This document shows positions 1-9,145 of a stretch of 64,000 nucleotides of DNA, one piece after another. Source of the DNA: Chloroflexi bacterium 54-19 (lineage in GTDB: Bacteria > Chloroflexota > Chloroflexia > Chloroheliales > Chloroheliaceae). Every line of letters starts with the position of its first letter. Position 1 is the stretch's first letter. The notes under the pieces were generated by a model that made no database searches, had not been told where the DNA came from, and saw nothing but the letters and a program-made list of their open reading frames with translations. Made by a program: the position numbers and the translations under genes. The stretch covers positions 628,352-692,351 of the forward strand of contig MKTJ01000077.1 in assembly GCA_001898225.1 (NCBI GenBank), given 5' to 3'.

Positions 1-205
1 GCCTTACTGGGAGTGGGGTATTGCCCCAGACGAACCCTACCAGGTGGAGGATTTGCTCAACAGCCAGACTTATACCTGGCAGAACGAATACAACTACGTT
101 TCGCTGGACCCGACCAACCGGGGTTCCCACATTTTCAGGATTACCCCGGCCCGGCAGCTTAAAGAAAAGACGCCGCAGGACCGGGAAATTGACATCACTG
201 GTTAA
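1..205 (+). CDS. glgE: GlgE-type alpha-1,4-glucan:maltose-1-phosphate maltosyltransferase, C-terminal end (partial)
   Basis: An open frame beginning at base 2 is already coding at the window edge and stops with TAA at 203-205, giving the last 67 residues of a protein. The end reads DLLNSQTYTW, then YVSLDP and HIFRI, which matches the C-terminal beta-sandwich of GlgE (DLL-x-Y-x-W, YV-x-LDP and HIFRV are typical of that family). GlgE transfers maltosyl units from maltose-1-phosphate to growing alpha-1,4-glucans. It lies 28 bp upstream of the branching enzyme gene, the usual GlgE-GlgB pairing in alpha-glucan synthesis. The catalytic domain is outside the window, so the assignment rests on this tail and the neighbour. 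Confidence 0.75.
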   Translation, partial: PYWEWGIAPDEPYQVEDLLNSQTYTWQNEYNYVSLDPTNRGSHIFRITPARQLKEKTPQDREIDITG

Positions 206-233
206 TGGTTCTCCAGATTAGGCAGGGGGAGAT

Positions 234-2474
234 ATGACTGATTTAGCGAACCGGGCGAGATTATATTTGGAAGGTGGCGAAACGGCGGCGCTGGCCGGGG
301 GTTATCACGGTAACCCCTTCTCCGTCCTCGGTCCTCACCTTTACGACCTCGGAGAAGACGGTAAATGGCTGGTGGTCCGCACTTTCCAACCCTATGCGCG
401 AGAGGTCCGGTTAAAGGCCGGGGAAGAAATTTTTCCAATGGAAAGGGTCCATGATGATGGCCTTTTCCAGGTGGACCTGCCAGGTAAATCCCAGGATTTT
501 AAGTACAAACTGGTCAACGCCGACTATAAAGGCAATAGTTACGAGTTTGATGACCCTTACGCATTCGGTCAAACCCTTAGTGAATTTGATTTGCACCTGA
601 TTAAAGAGGGCAATCATTTCCACACTTACGACAAACTGGGGGCGCACCTGCGGGAGATTGATGGGGTGCCGGGGACCAGCTTTGCGGTCTGGGCTCCTAA
701 CGCCCAGCGGGTGAGCGTAATCGGGGATTTTAATAACTGGGATGGGCGAGTGCTGCCGATGCGGCACCATCCTTCTCACGGTATTTTCGAGATGTTCGTA
801 CCCGGTATCAGGGAAGGTTACACTTACAAGTACGAAATTCGCTCGAACTTGTCGGAATTTGCGATTGAGAAATCGGACCCCTACGGTTTTCAAAGCGAGA
901 TGCGGCCCAAAACAGCTTCGGTTGTGGCCGACCTGGAAAACTACGAATGGCAGGATAAAGATTGGGTGGCAACCAACCGGGCTATCACTAATAACGTGCA
1001 TTCGCCGATTTCGGTCTACGAAGTCCACCTGGGGTCGTGGCGGCGGCGCTGGGGTGCGAGCGGTCACGACGAAAGTTACCTTAACTACCGGGAAATTGCC
1101 GACCAACTTGTGCCTTATGTAAAGTTAATGGGATATACCCATATCGAGCTTTTGCCGATTTCGGAGCATCCTTTTGACGGTTCATGGGGCTACCAGACGA
1201 CCGGCTACTATTCCGCGACGAGCCGCTACGGTCATCCCCGCGACTTGATGTACCTGATTGACCGCTGCCACCAGGAAAATATCGGGGTCTTTCTGGATTG
1301 GGTGCCCGCCCACTTCCCCAAAGACCAGCACGGCCTGGCCCAGTTCGACGGGACCCACCTTTACGAACACGCTGACCCGCGCCAGGGTGAACACGCCGAC
1401 TGGGGCACGCTCATTTTTAACTTTGGGCGCAACGAGGTCCGCAATTTTCTCCTTTCGAATGCCCTTTTCTGGCTGGATAAATACCACGTGGACGGGTTGC
1501 GGGTGGACGCCGTGGCGTCACTGCTTTATCTCGACTACTCGAAGGGACCGGGCCAGTGGGTGCCAAACCAGTACGGCGGGCGGGAAAACCTGGAAGCGAT
1601 TGATTTCATCCGGCGCTTTAACGAACTGGCTCACGGGGAATACCCGGACATCCTGACGAGCGCGGAGGACTCGACCGCCTGGCCGATGGTGACAAAACCG
1701 ACCTATACAGGTGGGTTGGGTTTTGACCTGAAATGGAACATGGGCTGGATGCACGATGTTCTCGATTTTATCGAGCAGGACCCGGTTTTCCGGCGCTATC
1801 ACCACAACAACCTGACTTTTTCGCTGATGTACGCCTTTAACGAGAACTATATCCTGCCGTTCTCGCACGACGAGGTGGTCCACCTGAAAAAGTCGATGCT
1901 GGATAAAATGCCGGGTGACGCATGGCAAAAGTTCGCCAACCTGCGGGCGCTTTACGGCTATATGTTCACCCATCCGGGCAAGAAGTTGAACTTTATGGGT
2001 GGTGAGTTCGGCCAATGGAAAGAGTGGAACGAGCGGACGGCCCTGGATTGGGAGTTACTTCAAGAACCATCCCACCGGGGTCTACAAAGGTATGTCGAGG
2101 CTCTTAACCGGCTGTATCGCAATGAGAAGGCCCTTTACGAGGTTGACGATAGCTGGGATGGATTCCAGTGGTTGGAGTTGCGGGACAGCGAAAACAGCAC
2201 CCTGGCTTTTCTGCGCCGGGCCAAAGACCCGGACGACGAACTGGTGGTAGTGCTGAACTTCACACCAATCCCTCGCCACAACTACCGGATTGGCGTACCC
2301 AAACCGGGTTATTACCAGGAAATTCTCAACAGCGATTCCTCGTTATACGGGGGAGGGGATGTGGGGAATTATGGCGGAATCAACAGCGAGGATTACGCCT
2401 GGGGCGGCCACTACCATTCGCTAAATCTGACGCTGCCACCGCTCGGCATGCTGGTGCTGAAACGCAAGCTTTAG
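234..2474 (+). CDS. glgB: 1,4-alpha-glucan branching enzyme GlgB (GH13)
   Basis: A 746-aa protein, the usual length for GlgB with two N-terminal carbohydrate-binding modules (CBM48-like, roughly residues 15-110 and 125-225), a GH13 barrel (about 240-620) and a C-terminal beta domain. It cleaves alpha-1,4 bonds and re-forms alpha-1,6 branches in cytoplasmic glycogen-like glucan. The catalytic triad is visible: nucleophile D425 in DGLRVDAV, acid/base E478 in SAEDS, and D546 in FSHDEVVH. The spacings (53 and 68 residues) equal those of the E. coli enzyme as I recall them. The ATG start is preceded by the purine-rich Shine-Dalgarno AGGCAGGGGGAG. It is probably co-transcribed with the glgE gene upstream and ends at a terminator at 2523. 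Confidence 0.96.
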   Translation: MTDLANRARLYLEGGETAALAGGYHGNPFSVLGPHLYDLGEDGKWLVVRTFQPYAREVRLKAGEEIFPMERVHDDGLFQVDLPGKSQDFKYKLVNADYKGNSYEFDDPYAFGQTLSEFDLHLIKEGNHFHTYDKLGAHLREIDGVPGTSFAVWAPNAQRVSVIGDFNNWDGRVLPMRHHPSHGIFEMFVPGIREGYTYKYEIRSNLSEFAIEKSDPYGFQSEMRPKTASVVADLENYEWQDKDWVATNRAITNNVHSPISVYEVHLGSWRRRWGASGHDESYLNYREIADQLVPYVKLMGYTHIELLPISEHPFDGSWGYQTTGYYSATSRYGHPRDLMYLIDRCHQENIGVFLDWVPAHFPKDQHGLAQFDGTHLYEHADPRQGEHADWGTLIFNFGRNEVRNFLLSNALFWLDKYHVDGLRVDAVASLLYLDYSKGPGQWVPNQYGGRENLEAIDFIRRFNELAHGEYPDILTSAEDSTAWPMVTKPTYTGGLGFDLKWNMGWMHDVLDFIEQDPVFRRYHHNNLTFSLMYAFNENYILPFSHDEVVHLKKSMLDKMPGDAWQKFANLRALYGYMFTHPGKKLNFMGGEFGQWKEWNERTALDWELLQEPSHRGLQRYVEALNRLYRNEKALYEVDDSWDGFQWLELRDSENSTLAFLRRAKDPDDELVVVLNFTPIPRHNYRIGVPKPGYYQEILNSDSSLYGGGDVGNYGGINSEDYAWGGHYHSLNLTLPPLGMLVLKRKL

Positions 2475-2522
2475 CCGTACCTGGTATAGTTTATCTGAAC
2501 CGCAAAAATAGTCCGAAATGAA

Positions 2523-2573
2523 ATGAGTCATCCCCAACTTCAAAATTAGGGATGACTCATGTTTTTATTTTTT
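2523..2573 (+). terminator. Rho-independent terminator of glgB, between convergent genes
   Basis: A perfect 12-bp stem, ATGAGTCATCCC (2523-2534) with GGGATGACTCAT (2549-2560), is followed on the plus strand by a T-rich run (GTTTTTATTTTTT). It sits 48 bp after the glgB stop and just beyond the 3' end of the convergent minus-strand gene (stop at 2577). It may also work weakly for the eCIS operon, but the minus-strand tail is poorer in U. Confidence 0.9.
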
Positions 2574-2576
2574 GTT

Positions 2577-3761
2577 CTAACCGGCAGCGACGTAAAGGGC
2601 GTTGATGCCGAATTCCGAGGCCGAACGCAAGACTTCCCGGTTGGGCGGCTCGGTCCGTTCCTGGCCGCGCCCTTCCCACAGGCAACCGTAATCCCCTGTC
2701 GTGATAATCATCCGGTTGGCTTCAACTACCACCCCGGCAGGGTCTACCGCCACTGGCGGGACCGCAAACAGGTAGCGCGAACTCAAAAGAGGATGCCCGG
2801 CCCGCGGCTGAATCGGCTGGCGGTTGAGGCGTTGAGCCAGTTCGATACACGACCGGCTGAAATCGTCGGGTGTGCCATTCGGGATACCGTTGCGGCAGGG
2901 TTCGCACCACAGGACGCCGCCCCGGTCCATAAACCGGCGCAAGGCCAATTCCTCTTCCGGGCTGAACCGGAAAGAACTGCGCCCGGTCATATATAGCACC
3001 TTGCAGTTCTTGACTACGGCGTCATCCAGGACGTTAACCCCTTCCATAAGCTGGCCATCCAGGTCGGTAAAGTTATCGGTGTCGCGGATAAGTCGCCGCA
3101 GACCTTCCGAGTGGCGTTTCCATTCGACGCTGTTGGGTGGTCCATGTTTGATAATACCGACCGTAACAATCGTCTTTTTGGCGGCACCACCCTGGGCCCC
3201 GCTACCGGGCAAACCGACCAGTTTACGGCCTGATGTATCAATTTCGTTGTTGCCAGGCGAGCTCAAATCTACCGGGTTGCGAATCTGCCGGGCGTTCGGT
3301 TCCAGGCTAATGCGGGCCAGTTCGATACCGGTCGTGGCCGCTTCCAGGCTGGCCCGGACAGTGCATTCTTCGAGGATACGGGCCGGTTGCGGGTTGCCGT
3401 TTTCGGTGGCGTGCTGCATCATGGTCGGTTTTTCATCGTACTCCATGACTACAAAGACGGTCGCGAAATTGGTCTGGGCGGGAACCAGGACCGTTATCGG
3501 CTCGGTCAGGAGCAACATGCGACCCTCACCGTCAATGCCGAGGCCGGGACGCACGGTTACGCGCATATCGGCAGGCTGAGAAGCTGTCACGTCCAACCCC
3601 TGGACCACTCCCACGCCATGCATAGCCAGCAGGTGAAAGCGCATCTGGTTGCGGTGGTAGTCGTGCGCGTCGGCCCAGGTAGTTTCGTCTACCAGGAGGC
3701 CGCGAAACGGATTGACCCTTAAAAACTGGAATTTGCCGTTTTGTTGATTTTTACTGGTCAT
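2577..3761 (-). CDS. eCIS-associated baseplate/adaptor protein with C-terminal DUF4159 domain
   Basis: 394 aa, last gene of the eCIS operon. The N-terminal ~110 residues (NPFRGLLVDETTW, YHRNQMRFH, HGVGVVQGLDV, then VRPGLGIDGEGR) resemble a domain often found next to gpI-like genes in eCIS loci (typically YFNGQ...YH...HG-GVV-GL-V). The second half (about 190-385) looks like DUF4159: LYMTGRSSFRFS followed by EEELALRRFMDRGGVLW, a pattern from a family related to class I glutamine amidotransferase-like folds. An earlier part of this domain contains VTVGIIKHGPP. The ATG is preceded by CAGGAG lying inside the end of the upstream gene, 2 bp away, so the two are translationally linked. I infer a structural role at the particle tip or periphery; no catalytic residues can be assigned. 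Confidence 0.65.
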   Translation of the reverse strand: MTSKNQQNGKFQFLRVNPFRGLLVDETTWADAHDYHRNQMRFHLLAMHGVGVVQGLDVTASQPADMRVTVRPGLGIDGEGRMLLLTEPITVLVPAQTNFATVFVVMEYDEKPTMMQHATENGNPQPARILEECTVRASLEAATTGIELARISLEPNARQIRNPVDLSSPGNNEIDTSGRKLVGLPGSGAQGGAAKKTIVTVGIIKHGPPNSVEWKRHSEGLRRLIRDTDNFTDLDGQLMEGVNVLDDAVVKNCKVLYMTGRSSFRFSPEEELALRRFMDRGGVLWCEPCRNGIPNGTPDDFSRSCIELAQRLNRQPIQPRAGHPLLSSRYLFAVPPVAVDPAGVVVEANRMIITTGDYGCLWEGRGQERTEPPNREVLRSASEFGINALYVAAG

Positions 3762-3763
3762 TA

Positions 3764-4741
3764 TTAATTCTCCTGGCTTTTATCACCATCCGAACCCGGC
3801 TGGCCGGTTGTAGGATTATTCGGGCCGTCCTTTTTTGGTTGGGCGGATTGGCCGTTTTCTTTGGTTTCAAGTTTAAGTTCGGGTGCAGCCGGACTTTCGC
3901 CGTTCGGAGCAGGTTTCGGGTTTGCAGGCGGCTTCCCATCACCCGCTGTTTTAGTCTCGTTAGCAGGGGCGGGGATTCCCGCCCCGCTGGCTCCCCTGGC
4001 TGTGATTACTTCGGTCTTACCGTTCCCAGAGGCACCATTCGAACCGTTCGAGCGGTGACCATCCCGGCCATCGTTACCTTTCGCTTTAGAGCCGTCCGGG
4101 CCGGTTTCGGTGGTATCACCCGGACCACCATCCCCCTTGCGAGTTTTCAAAATTAACTGGTAGGTAGTATGGGCGGGTTTTTCAGCGTCAATAATCCGCC
4201 GGATATTTTGCTCTTTGTAAGATATTTCTTCTTCGCTCATTTCGGGCAGGTACATCGTGACTGTAAAGCGGTGGCGTTCTCGCCCGGCGATGGTGGTATT
4301 GATACCGAGGCGAGTATCCGGCCCCAGTTTCATCCCATCTACGTACTCTGAAATATCCGGCACTACCCCGGTATAGAGAGTCAAATACTCGGCTAACCCG
4401 CGCCGGGTACCACGGCGGCTGTAAAGTTCGGGGGCGGTATAAATCAGGTTCCGGCGCTGCTCCAGTGTCCAGTTGTCATCAAGGACGAGGTTTACCCAGG
4501 TCGCCAACCACGGTACCAGGTCGGTAGGCGTGGTGAGCGGGTGAAAATAATAATGCAGGTTGTCGGCCATCATCTGGAGGGGCCGCAAAGTATCCTCGAA
4601 TATGAGCAGGAAGCGGTTTAGGAACTCGTCCCCGGCATAAAAGGCCGGTAGATAGTCGAGCAACCAGCTTCGCCGTTCTCCCGATCCACTCTTGTAACCT
4701 GCTAGAATCGAGGCTAACTGTTCTTCAAGCAAAGAATTCAT
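3764..4741 (-). CDS. Phage tail protein I-like eCIS baseplate protein (Afp12-like / TIGR02242 type)
   Basis: 325 aa. Residues 25-200 carry the gpI-like signature: SWLLDYLPAFY, then FLLIFEDTLRPLQ, LVPWLATWVNL, RRNLIYTAPELYSRRGT and a final IIDAEKPAHTTYQL. This domain joins the baseplate wedge to the fibre or periphery in contractile tails. The last ~120 residues are low-complexity (G, N, P, K, E-rich), without recognisable fold, and probably form a flexible tail. Only 17 bp separate its ATG from the stop of the gpJ-like gene upstream, and the order gp25-gpJ-gpI is the standard baseplate order. The C-terminal extension is unusual for the family. Confidence 0.85.
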   Translation of the reverse strand: MNSLLEEQLASILAGYKSGSGERRSWLLDYLPAFYAGDEFLNRFLLIFEDTLRPLQMMADNLHYYFHPLTTPTDLVPWLATWVNLVLDDNWTLEQRRNLIYTAPELYSRRGTRRGLAEYLTLYTGVVPDISEYVDGMKLGPDTRLGINTTIAGRERHRFTVTMYLPEMSEEEISYKEQNIRRIIDAEKPAHTTYQLILKTRKGDGGPGDTTETGPDGSKAKGNDGRDGHRSNGSNGASGNGKTEVITARGASGAGIPAPANETKTAGDGKPPANPKPAPNGESPAAPELKLETKENGQSAQPKKDGPNNPTTGQPGSDGDKSQEN

Positions 4742-4758
4742 AATTGCCTAACCCTGAT

Positions 4759-6792
4759 CTAAATTATTACGATTTGATGCCGGTAAGATACAAGGACACC
4801 GCGCTGACCGGGATCAATAATAAAGTTAGGCGCCCCGGCCTGGCCCCGGTTTATATCGTTGACCGGGAACATCTCAATCTTTTCGATAAATTCGACCCCT
4901 TCAATGGTTTGCAACAGGGGATAGAATTCCGAAACGTAGAGAATCCGGCCAAAAGGCCAGCCTTCACCCGGTTTGTCGTAGCGCATCGTCGGGTCGGGGC
5001 CACCGTTGACAGGACGGATAAAGCGGTAAATCCGCCGCTCGGCCTCGCGTTTGACCCGCTCATTGACATAGGCGTTGCTGGTCTTGATACGGGCCTGGAT
5101 AGTAACCCACTGATAGCGGGGGGTTGTCAGTTCAACCTGGGTTGTAAGCAGACGGCGTTCGTCCAGGTAAGTCAAAATATCCTGCTTCATCCCGGCGGAA
5201 AGGGAAAGATGCTCCGGCCTGATTTCCCGCAGTTCGCTATCCACTTCCGGGATGACCATCAGGACGACCGTACCCGGTTCGACCCTGTCTTCAGGGGAGG
5301 GTTGGTCCAACGGGCCGGGGGTGAGACATTTTACCCTGGCGACACCGCTGGTTGCTTCCCTGGTCAAAACCTCAAAGTCTTCCGCCGTGACCGCCCTATT
5401 TCGCGCCCTTAATGTGCGAGGGCCGCGTACCAGGGCATGTTCGAGCGATTCGGCGGTGGTGCCGCCCGTGATAGGTCGCCGGTTGTTCACCGAGGCCACG
5501 TAAGGGACCGAGCTTTTCAGGACCGTAATCGAATTCGCGCCCACATTACCATCGAGGCCGCCCCCCGTCCGGTAAGATGCTATCGTAATCATGTGGTTAT
5601 AAGGCGGTATTGCGCCCCATTGTTCTTCAACCCCACTGGGATTGCGCAAGGCCGGGCCAAAGGTAATTTCCCCCGTGATGTAATCGCAGACGAAGTGTTT
5701 ATCGGTCGGCTTGGAGTCCGCAAAGTCGGGAACGGGAGTCCAGACTTCGGGGACTTTGCCTTCTTCCAGGCTGTCCACCAGGATTATCTCACCCGCCGCC
5801 TGGCTGAGGGAGAGGACCGGGGTATTTTGCAGGACGAACTTCTGGCCCGGTTCGCCGTTAGAACGGCCCAGGTCTTCATTCTTGATAATCTGGCTGTGCG
5901 AAACAACGGTAGTCCCACCGATAGAGCGGGCTGAGAAATTCAAAACTTTTGGCGACATCAGGTAAGCGGGTTGTCCGGCGGAGAGATTGTTATAGCGGCA
6001 ACGTATCCAGGAAGCCGTCATAGTATCGGCAAGGACCGTAATTTCGCGCTGGCCGATGGTCTGGGGAACATACAGTTCAACCTGGCCCCAGGGAAGGGTC
6101 AAACCACCCGTAGTGTCGTTGTCGGTTTCCAGTTCCCGCCAATCGTTATCGAGGCGGTCCCAGTATTCCCAGACCAACGGGGCGTGTTTCGGGTTAATAC
6201 CAACGCCCAGCTTTTCGGAGTTGATACCGATGAGAAGCATGTTACGGGCAATATCCGAATCAAAACCCAGGTAGAAGGCGTTGCCAGGCTGGGGATTTTC
6301 CGGGAAAACATCCAGCGGCTTGGGGTCATCGCCCAGGGTGGTCAGGCTGACATTGGTAAAGGTCTGCGAATTAGGCGTGGTCAGGACATATTTTAAAACC
6401 GGTGGCGTAATGACCAGTTCCTGGTCGGTGGTGTAAATCCGGGCGTTTTGTTCTTCGGTCCGTACGGTTGCCACCTCGGTCCCTTTTGGGATGAGCAAGG
6501 GATTGGGCAGATAGGTTGAAAGCCGGAAAGCCACCTCGCCTTTGGCGGCGTTTGGTGGTGACAATTTCACTCCAATCATATCCAGGAAGGCCCGGTAGTT
6601 CTTTTCAGGTATCCGGTTAATCTGGTAAAGCAGGTGGTCGACCATATAGGCGAAAAGCTCGATAAGGGTAACACCTGGGTCGCTAACGTTATGGTTGGTC
6701 CATTCGGGAGTATAACGAGGGATTCGCAACTTGGCTTCGTCTACCAGGTCCTGGAAGGTGCGTTCATCAAGTTTAATATTGGGCAGTGGCAT
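4759..6792 (-). CDS. Baseplate J-like protein (gp6/gpJ family, Afp11-like, TIGR02243 type)
   Basis: 677 aa. The N-terminus has the hallmark of the family: FQDLVDEAKLRIPRYTPEWTN and then DPGVTLIELFAYMVD, followed by baseplate J core sequence (TAEDFEVLTREATSGVARV, about 470-490) and the C-terminal FGRILYVSEFYPLLQTIEGV. Gp6/gpJ proteins form the baseplate wedge ring that holds the sheath-tube platform around the spike. A good Shine-Dalgarno (AAAGGAG) lies 6 nt before the ATG. It is flanked by gp25 (10 bp upstream) and gpI (17 bp downstream), a tight baseplate operon. Length is typical of actinobacterial/cyanobacterial eCIS homologues. Confidence 0.93.
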   Translation of the reverse strand: MPLPNIKLDERTFQDLVDEAKLRIPRYTPEWTNHNVSDPGVTLIELFAYMVDHLLYQINRIPEKNYRAFLDMIGVKLSPPNAAKGEVAFRLSTYLPNPLLIPKGTEVATVRTEEQNARIYTTDQELVITPPVLKYVLTTPNSQTFTNVSLTTLGDDPKPLDVFPENPQPGNAFYLGFDSDIARNMLLIGINSEKLGVGINPKHAPLVWEYWDRLDNDWRELETDNDTTGGLTLPWGQVELYVPQTIGQREITVLADTMTASWIRCRYNNLSAGQPAYLMSPKVLNFSARSIGGTTVVSHSQIIKNEDLGRSNGEPGQKFVLQNTPVLSLSQAAGEIILVDSLEEGKVPEVWTPVPDFADSKPTDKHFVCDYITGEITFGPALRNPSGVEEQWGAIPPYNHMITIASYRTGGGLDGNVGANSITVLKSSVPYVASVNNRRPITGGTTAESLEHALVRGPRTLRARNRAVTAEDFEVLTREATSGVARVKCLTPGPLDQPSPEDRVEPGTVVLMVIPEVDSELREIRPEHLSLSAGMKQDILTYLDERRLLTTQVELTTPRYQWVTIQARIKTSNAYVNERVKREAERRIYRFIRPVNGGPDPTMRYDKPGEGWPFGRILYVSEFYPLLQTIEGVEFIEKIEMFPVNDINRGQAGAPNFIIDPGQRGVLVSYRHQIVII

Positions 6793-6802
6793 AGCGTCTC
6801 CT

Positions 6803-7234
6803 TTAATCTCGCCCGCGAGGGATAACGTAGAACGGGTAAACCAGGTTGCGTTCGTTGTTGGTCTGGCGGACCCGGTAATTTATACTGATTACCAGCTTTT
6901 CATTTTCAACTTCGTCAACCTTACAGACAACGTCAATCACTTCGATACGCGGTTCCCAACGCCCCAGCGCCCGCGTAACATAATAGGAAACCATACCGAA
7001 AAGCTGGGGACCAGGTGTACCGAAGACCAGGTCGTGAATTCCACAGCCAAACTCGGTCCGCATCACCCGTTCACCGGGGGCGGTGCTGAGAATAATAAAG
7101 ATTGACTTGGCAATATCCTGGTCACCGCTGACGAGGGCAATATTACCCTGCGAATTGATACCGATGCCGCTATCGCGCCGGAAAGCCCACCCGGCTCCGA
7201 TAAAACTGGCTTCTATACTTAAACTTTTGTCCAT
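6803..7234 (-). CDS. GPW/gp25 family baseplate protein (Afp9-like)
   Basis: 143 aa, typical length. The gp25 signature is clear: ILSTAPGERVMRTEFGCGIHDLVF with the conserved EFG-x-G motif, then the aromatic VSYYVTRALGRWEPRI segment. Gp25 clamps the wedge proteins and nucleates sheath assembly. It starts with ATG 27 bp after the spike gene stop; a weak Shine-Dalgarno (AGGAAA) lies about 12 nt upstream. Its stop is 10 bp from the gpJ-like start. Confidence 0.93.
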   Translation of the reverse strand: MDKSLSIEASFIGAGWAFRRDSGIGINSQGNIALVSGDQDIAKSIFIILSTAPGERVMRTEFGCGIHDLVFGTPGPQLFGMVSYYVTRALGRWEPRIEVIDVVCKVDEVENEKLVISINYRVRQTNNERNLVYPFYVIPRGRD

Positions 7235-7261
7235 AAGCTTTGAATTTCCTGCGCACTAACA

Positions 7262-9121
7262 CTAATTGAGCTTTATTAAACCGCCTTTGACTTCCATCAT
7301 GGCACCACCGTCCAGGCTACCTTTGGCACTCCCCTTGAGTTCAAGGTTGGTCCCTTCGACCTTGGCCCCGACTCCACCCTTGGCCTGGAAATTAACCGAA
7401 CCTTCCAGTTTGAGGTCGGTGCTGGCCTTGATACTGTAATCGGTGGAGGTCGATTGCGCCTCAACCTGGCCGCCCTTCTGGGTAATTTTGTTTGTAACCG
7501 TAATGTCCAGGTCGGCGGCTTCAATCGTCATTTTGGTCTTGGCTTTTAAGAGCATATCGCCATCCGACTCGATGGAGATTTTATTGGCGGTCGAATCGAT
7601 GGTTATCTTATTTTTAGCAGTCTTATCAACAATTGAGATACCGGGTGCGTCTGACGAGTCATTAAAGGTCATAATATGGCCGCTGGTAGTTTTGATAACT
7701 CGCTGTTTTACTTTCCCATCCCCTCCCACATAGACGCTGGCGGCTAAGGGTGCTGCGTCGGTACCATTCCAGATTGAACCGACAATGTAAGGTCGGCTTA
7801 TATCCCCATTTTCGAAAGCCACCAGCACTTCATCGTTCACTTCCGGCATAAAGAAAATTCCGGTAGCATTCCCGCTCATGGGTTGCGATAGGGGTATCCA
7901 GTCGCTTTCAATATTATCGCCGAGGGTGGGATATTTAACCTTTACCTGCCCTTTATTTTTCTGGTCGTCGGGAACATTGTTGTTTGTAATAAGGGCAATA
8001 ACCGGCCCCATGAATCCGCCGCTGGCCCTTTCATTAAGTTGGTTGGTCAGCTCAAGGATGCTGTTGGTATTCTTACCGGTCGACTCGAAATAGGTAAAAT
8101 AACCTTCAATATCAAACCGGTGAGTACAGTTCGTTAAATAATATTTCCCATTGTAATCGGTCCCGGCCTTTTTAACTTCGAGGTAAATCCCGGCTTTTAT
8201 AGCCTTATTGCCAAAAGTTTTCCCCTGGATCTGGATAGCCCGGCCATTGATGTCGTTATGAACGGCAGCGGCCACCAAATTGGCTTCGGCCTGGGACACC
8301 ACCGGACTGTAGACATTATACATGACATTAGAACTACCAAAGTCGGAAGAAAGGGCCGCGCCGTCTTTGTTCAGTCCGATAGCGGGTTTGAAAGTAGCGG
8401 AACTGGAGGTTCCTACGATTGCCTGCTTGGTTTTACGGTCCCAGCCTCGTACGGTTACCGAGTTTACTTGTTTAGAACTGTTAACCCGTATTTTTAATGC
8501 GAGCAAATCCATTCCCCACTCAACAGTGGCAGCAGCAGTGCTAGCCGTAGGTGGTTTACGCATTTTGAGGGTCGTGCCATCCATTATCACTTCCATACCG
8601 ATACGGAGAGCTCGGCGGGTCAGGAATTCGAGGTCGGTTTCGTTATTCTGGATTAACCAGTCGTAAAGTTCAGTGGTAGCCTCGGCATTGACTGAAACCC
8701 CGGCGGCACCTCCTATCGTGGAGAAGTTGTCGCTGTCTTTAACATTCTTAAACACCTTGATTTTTCGGCCCCGCATCAGGCGATGGCGCTTATCGTAAGC
8801 CCGGATGGTTATCGTAGGAGTGCCGGTCGGTGAGACATCAATTTCCTGGGCGACCACTTCCCCGTTAAAAACTTCGGCGGCATCAGACGAACTCTGACCC
8901 ATTTCAATTGAAATGGCTTTCCCGATAGAAAAGGTTGTCGGATAGCTACTGGCAAGTTCAAGGTGGCGTAACCGTATGACAGCCATTGAGGGAATATATA
9001 AATTCTGCTCAACTTCAGCAAATACAAAATCCGCAGGAGGAATATCAATCTTGGAACCGTTGGACTTTATTATATAGGCTCCGACCAGGATGTCATTATT
9101 TAATACATCAGAAACAGGCAA
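7262..9121 (-). CDS. VgrG/gp5-gp27-like spike protein (Afp8-like)
   Basis: 619 aa. Residues 1-355 resemble the phage late control D (gp27-like) fold, including SDNFSTIGGAAGVS and WGMDLLALKIRV. About 365-465 is the gp5/baseplate V OB-fold (MGPVIALI, GQVKVKYPTLGD, WIPLSQPMSGN and FMPEVNDEVLVAFENGD). The final ~150 residues are short alternating beta repeats (IDSTANKISIESDGDMLLKA) that should form the trimeric beta-helix needle. The needle ends with VKGGLIKLN and has no PAAR domain. The start is TTG with GGAGAAAG 7 nt upstream. The protein forms the central spike beneath the tube. Confidence 0.9.
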   Translation of the reverse strand: MPVSDVLNNDILVGAYIIKSNGSKIDIPPADFVFAEVEQNLYIPSMAVIRLRHLELASSYPTTFSIGKAISIEMGQSSSDAAEVFNGEVVAQEIDVSPTGTPTITIRAYDKRHRLMRGRKIKVFKNVKDSDNFSTIGGAAGVSVNAEATTELYDWLIQNNETDLEFLTRRALRIGMEVIMDGTTLKMRKPPTASTAAATVEWGMDLLALKIRVNSSKQVNSVTVRGWDRKTKQAIVGTSSSATFKPAIGLNKDGAALSSDFGSSNVMYNVYSPVVSQAEANLVAAAVHNDINGRAIQIQGKTFGNKAIKAGIYLEVKKAGTDYNGKYYLTNCTHRFDIEGYFTYFESTGKNTNSILELTNQLNERASGGFMGPVIALITNNNVPDDQKNKGQVKVKYPTLGDNIESDWIPLSQPMSGNATGIFFMPEVNDEVLVAFENGDISRPYIVGSIWNGTDAAPLAASVYVGGDGKVKQRVIKTTSGHIMTFNDSSDAPGISIVDKTAKNKITIDSTANKISIESDGDMLLKAKTKMTIEAADLDITVTNKITQKGGQVEAQSTSTDYSIKASTDLKLEGSVNFQAKGGVGAKVEGTNLELKGSAKGSLDGGAMMEVKGGLIKLN

Positions 9122-9145
9122 TTTCTTTCTCCGATGGAACTACGC

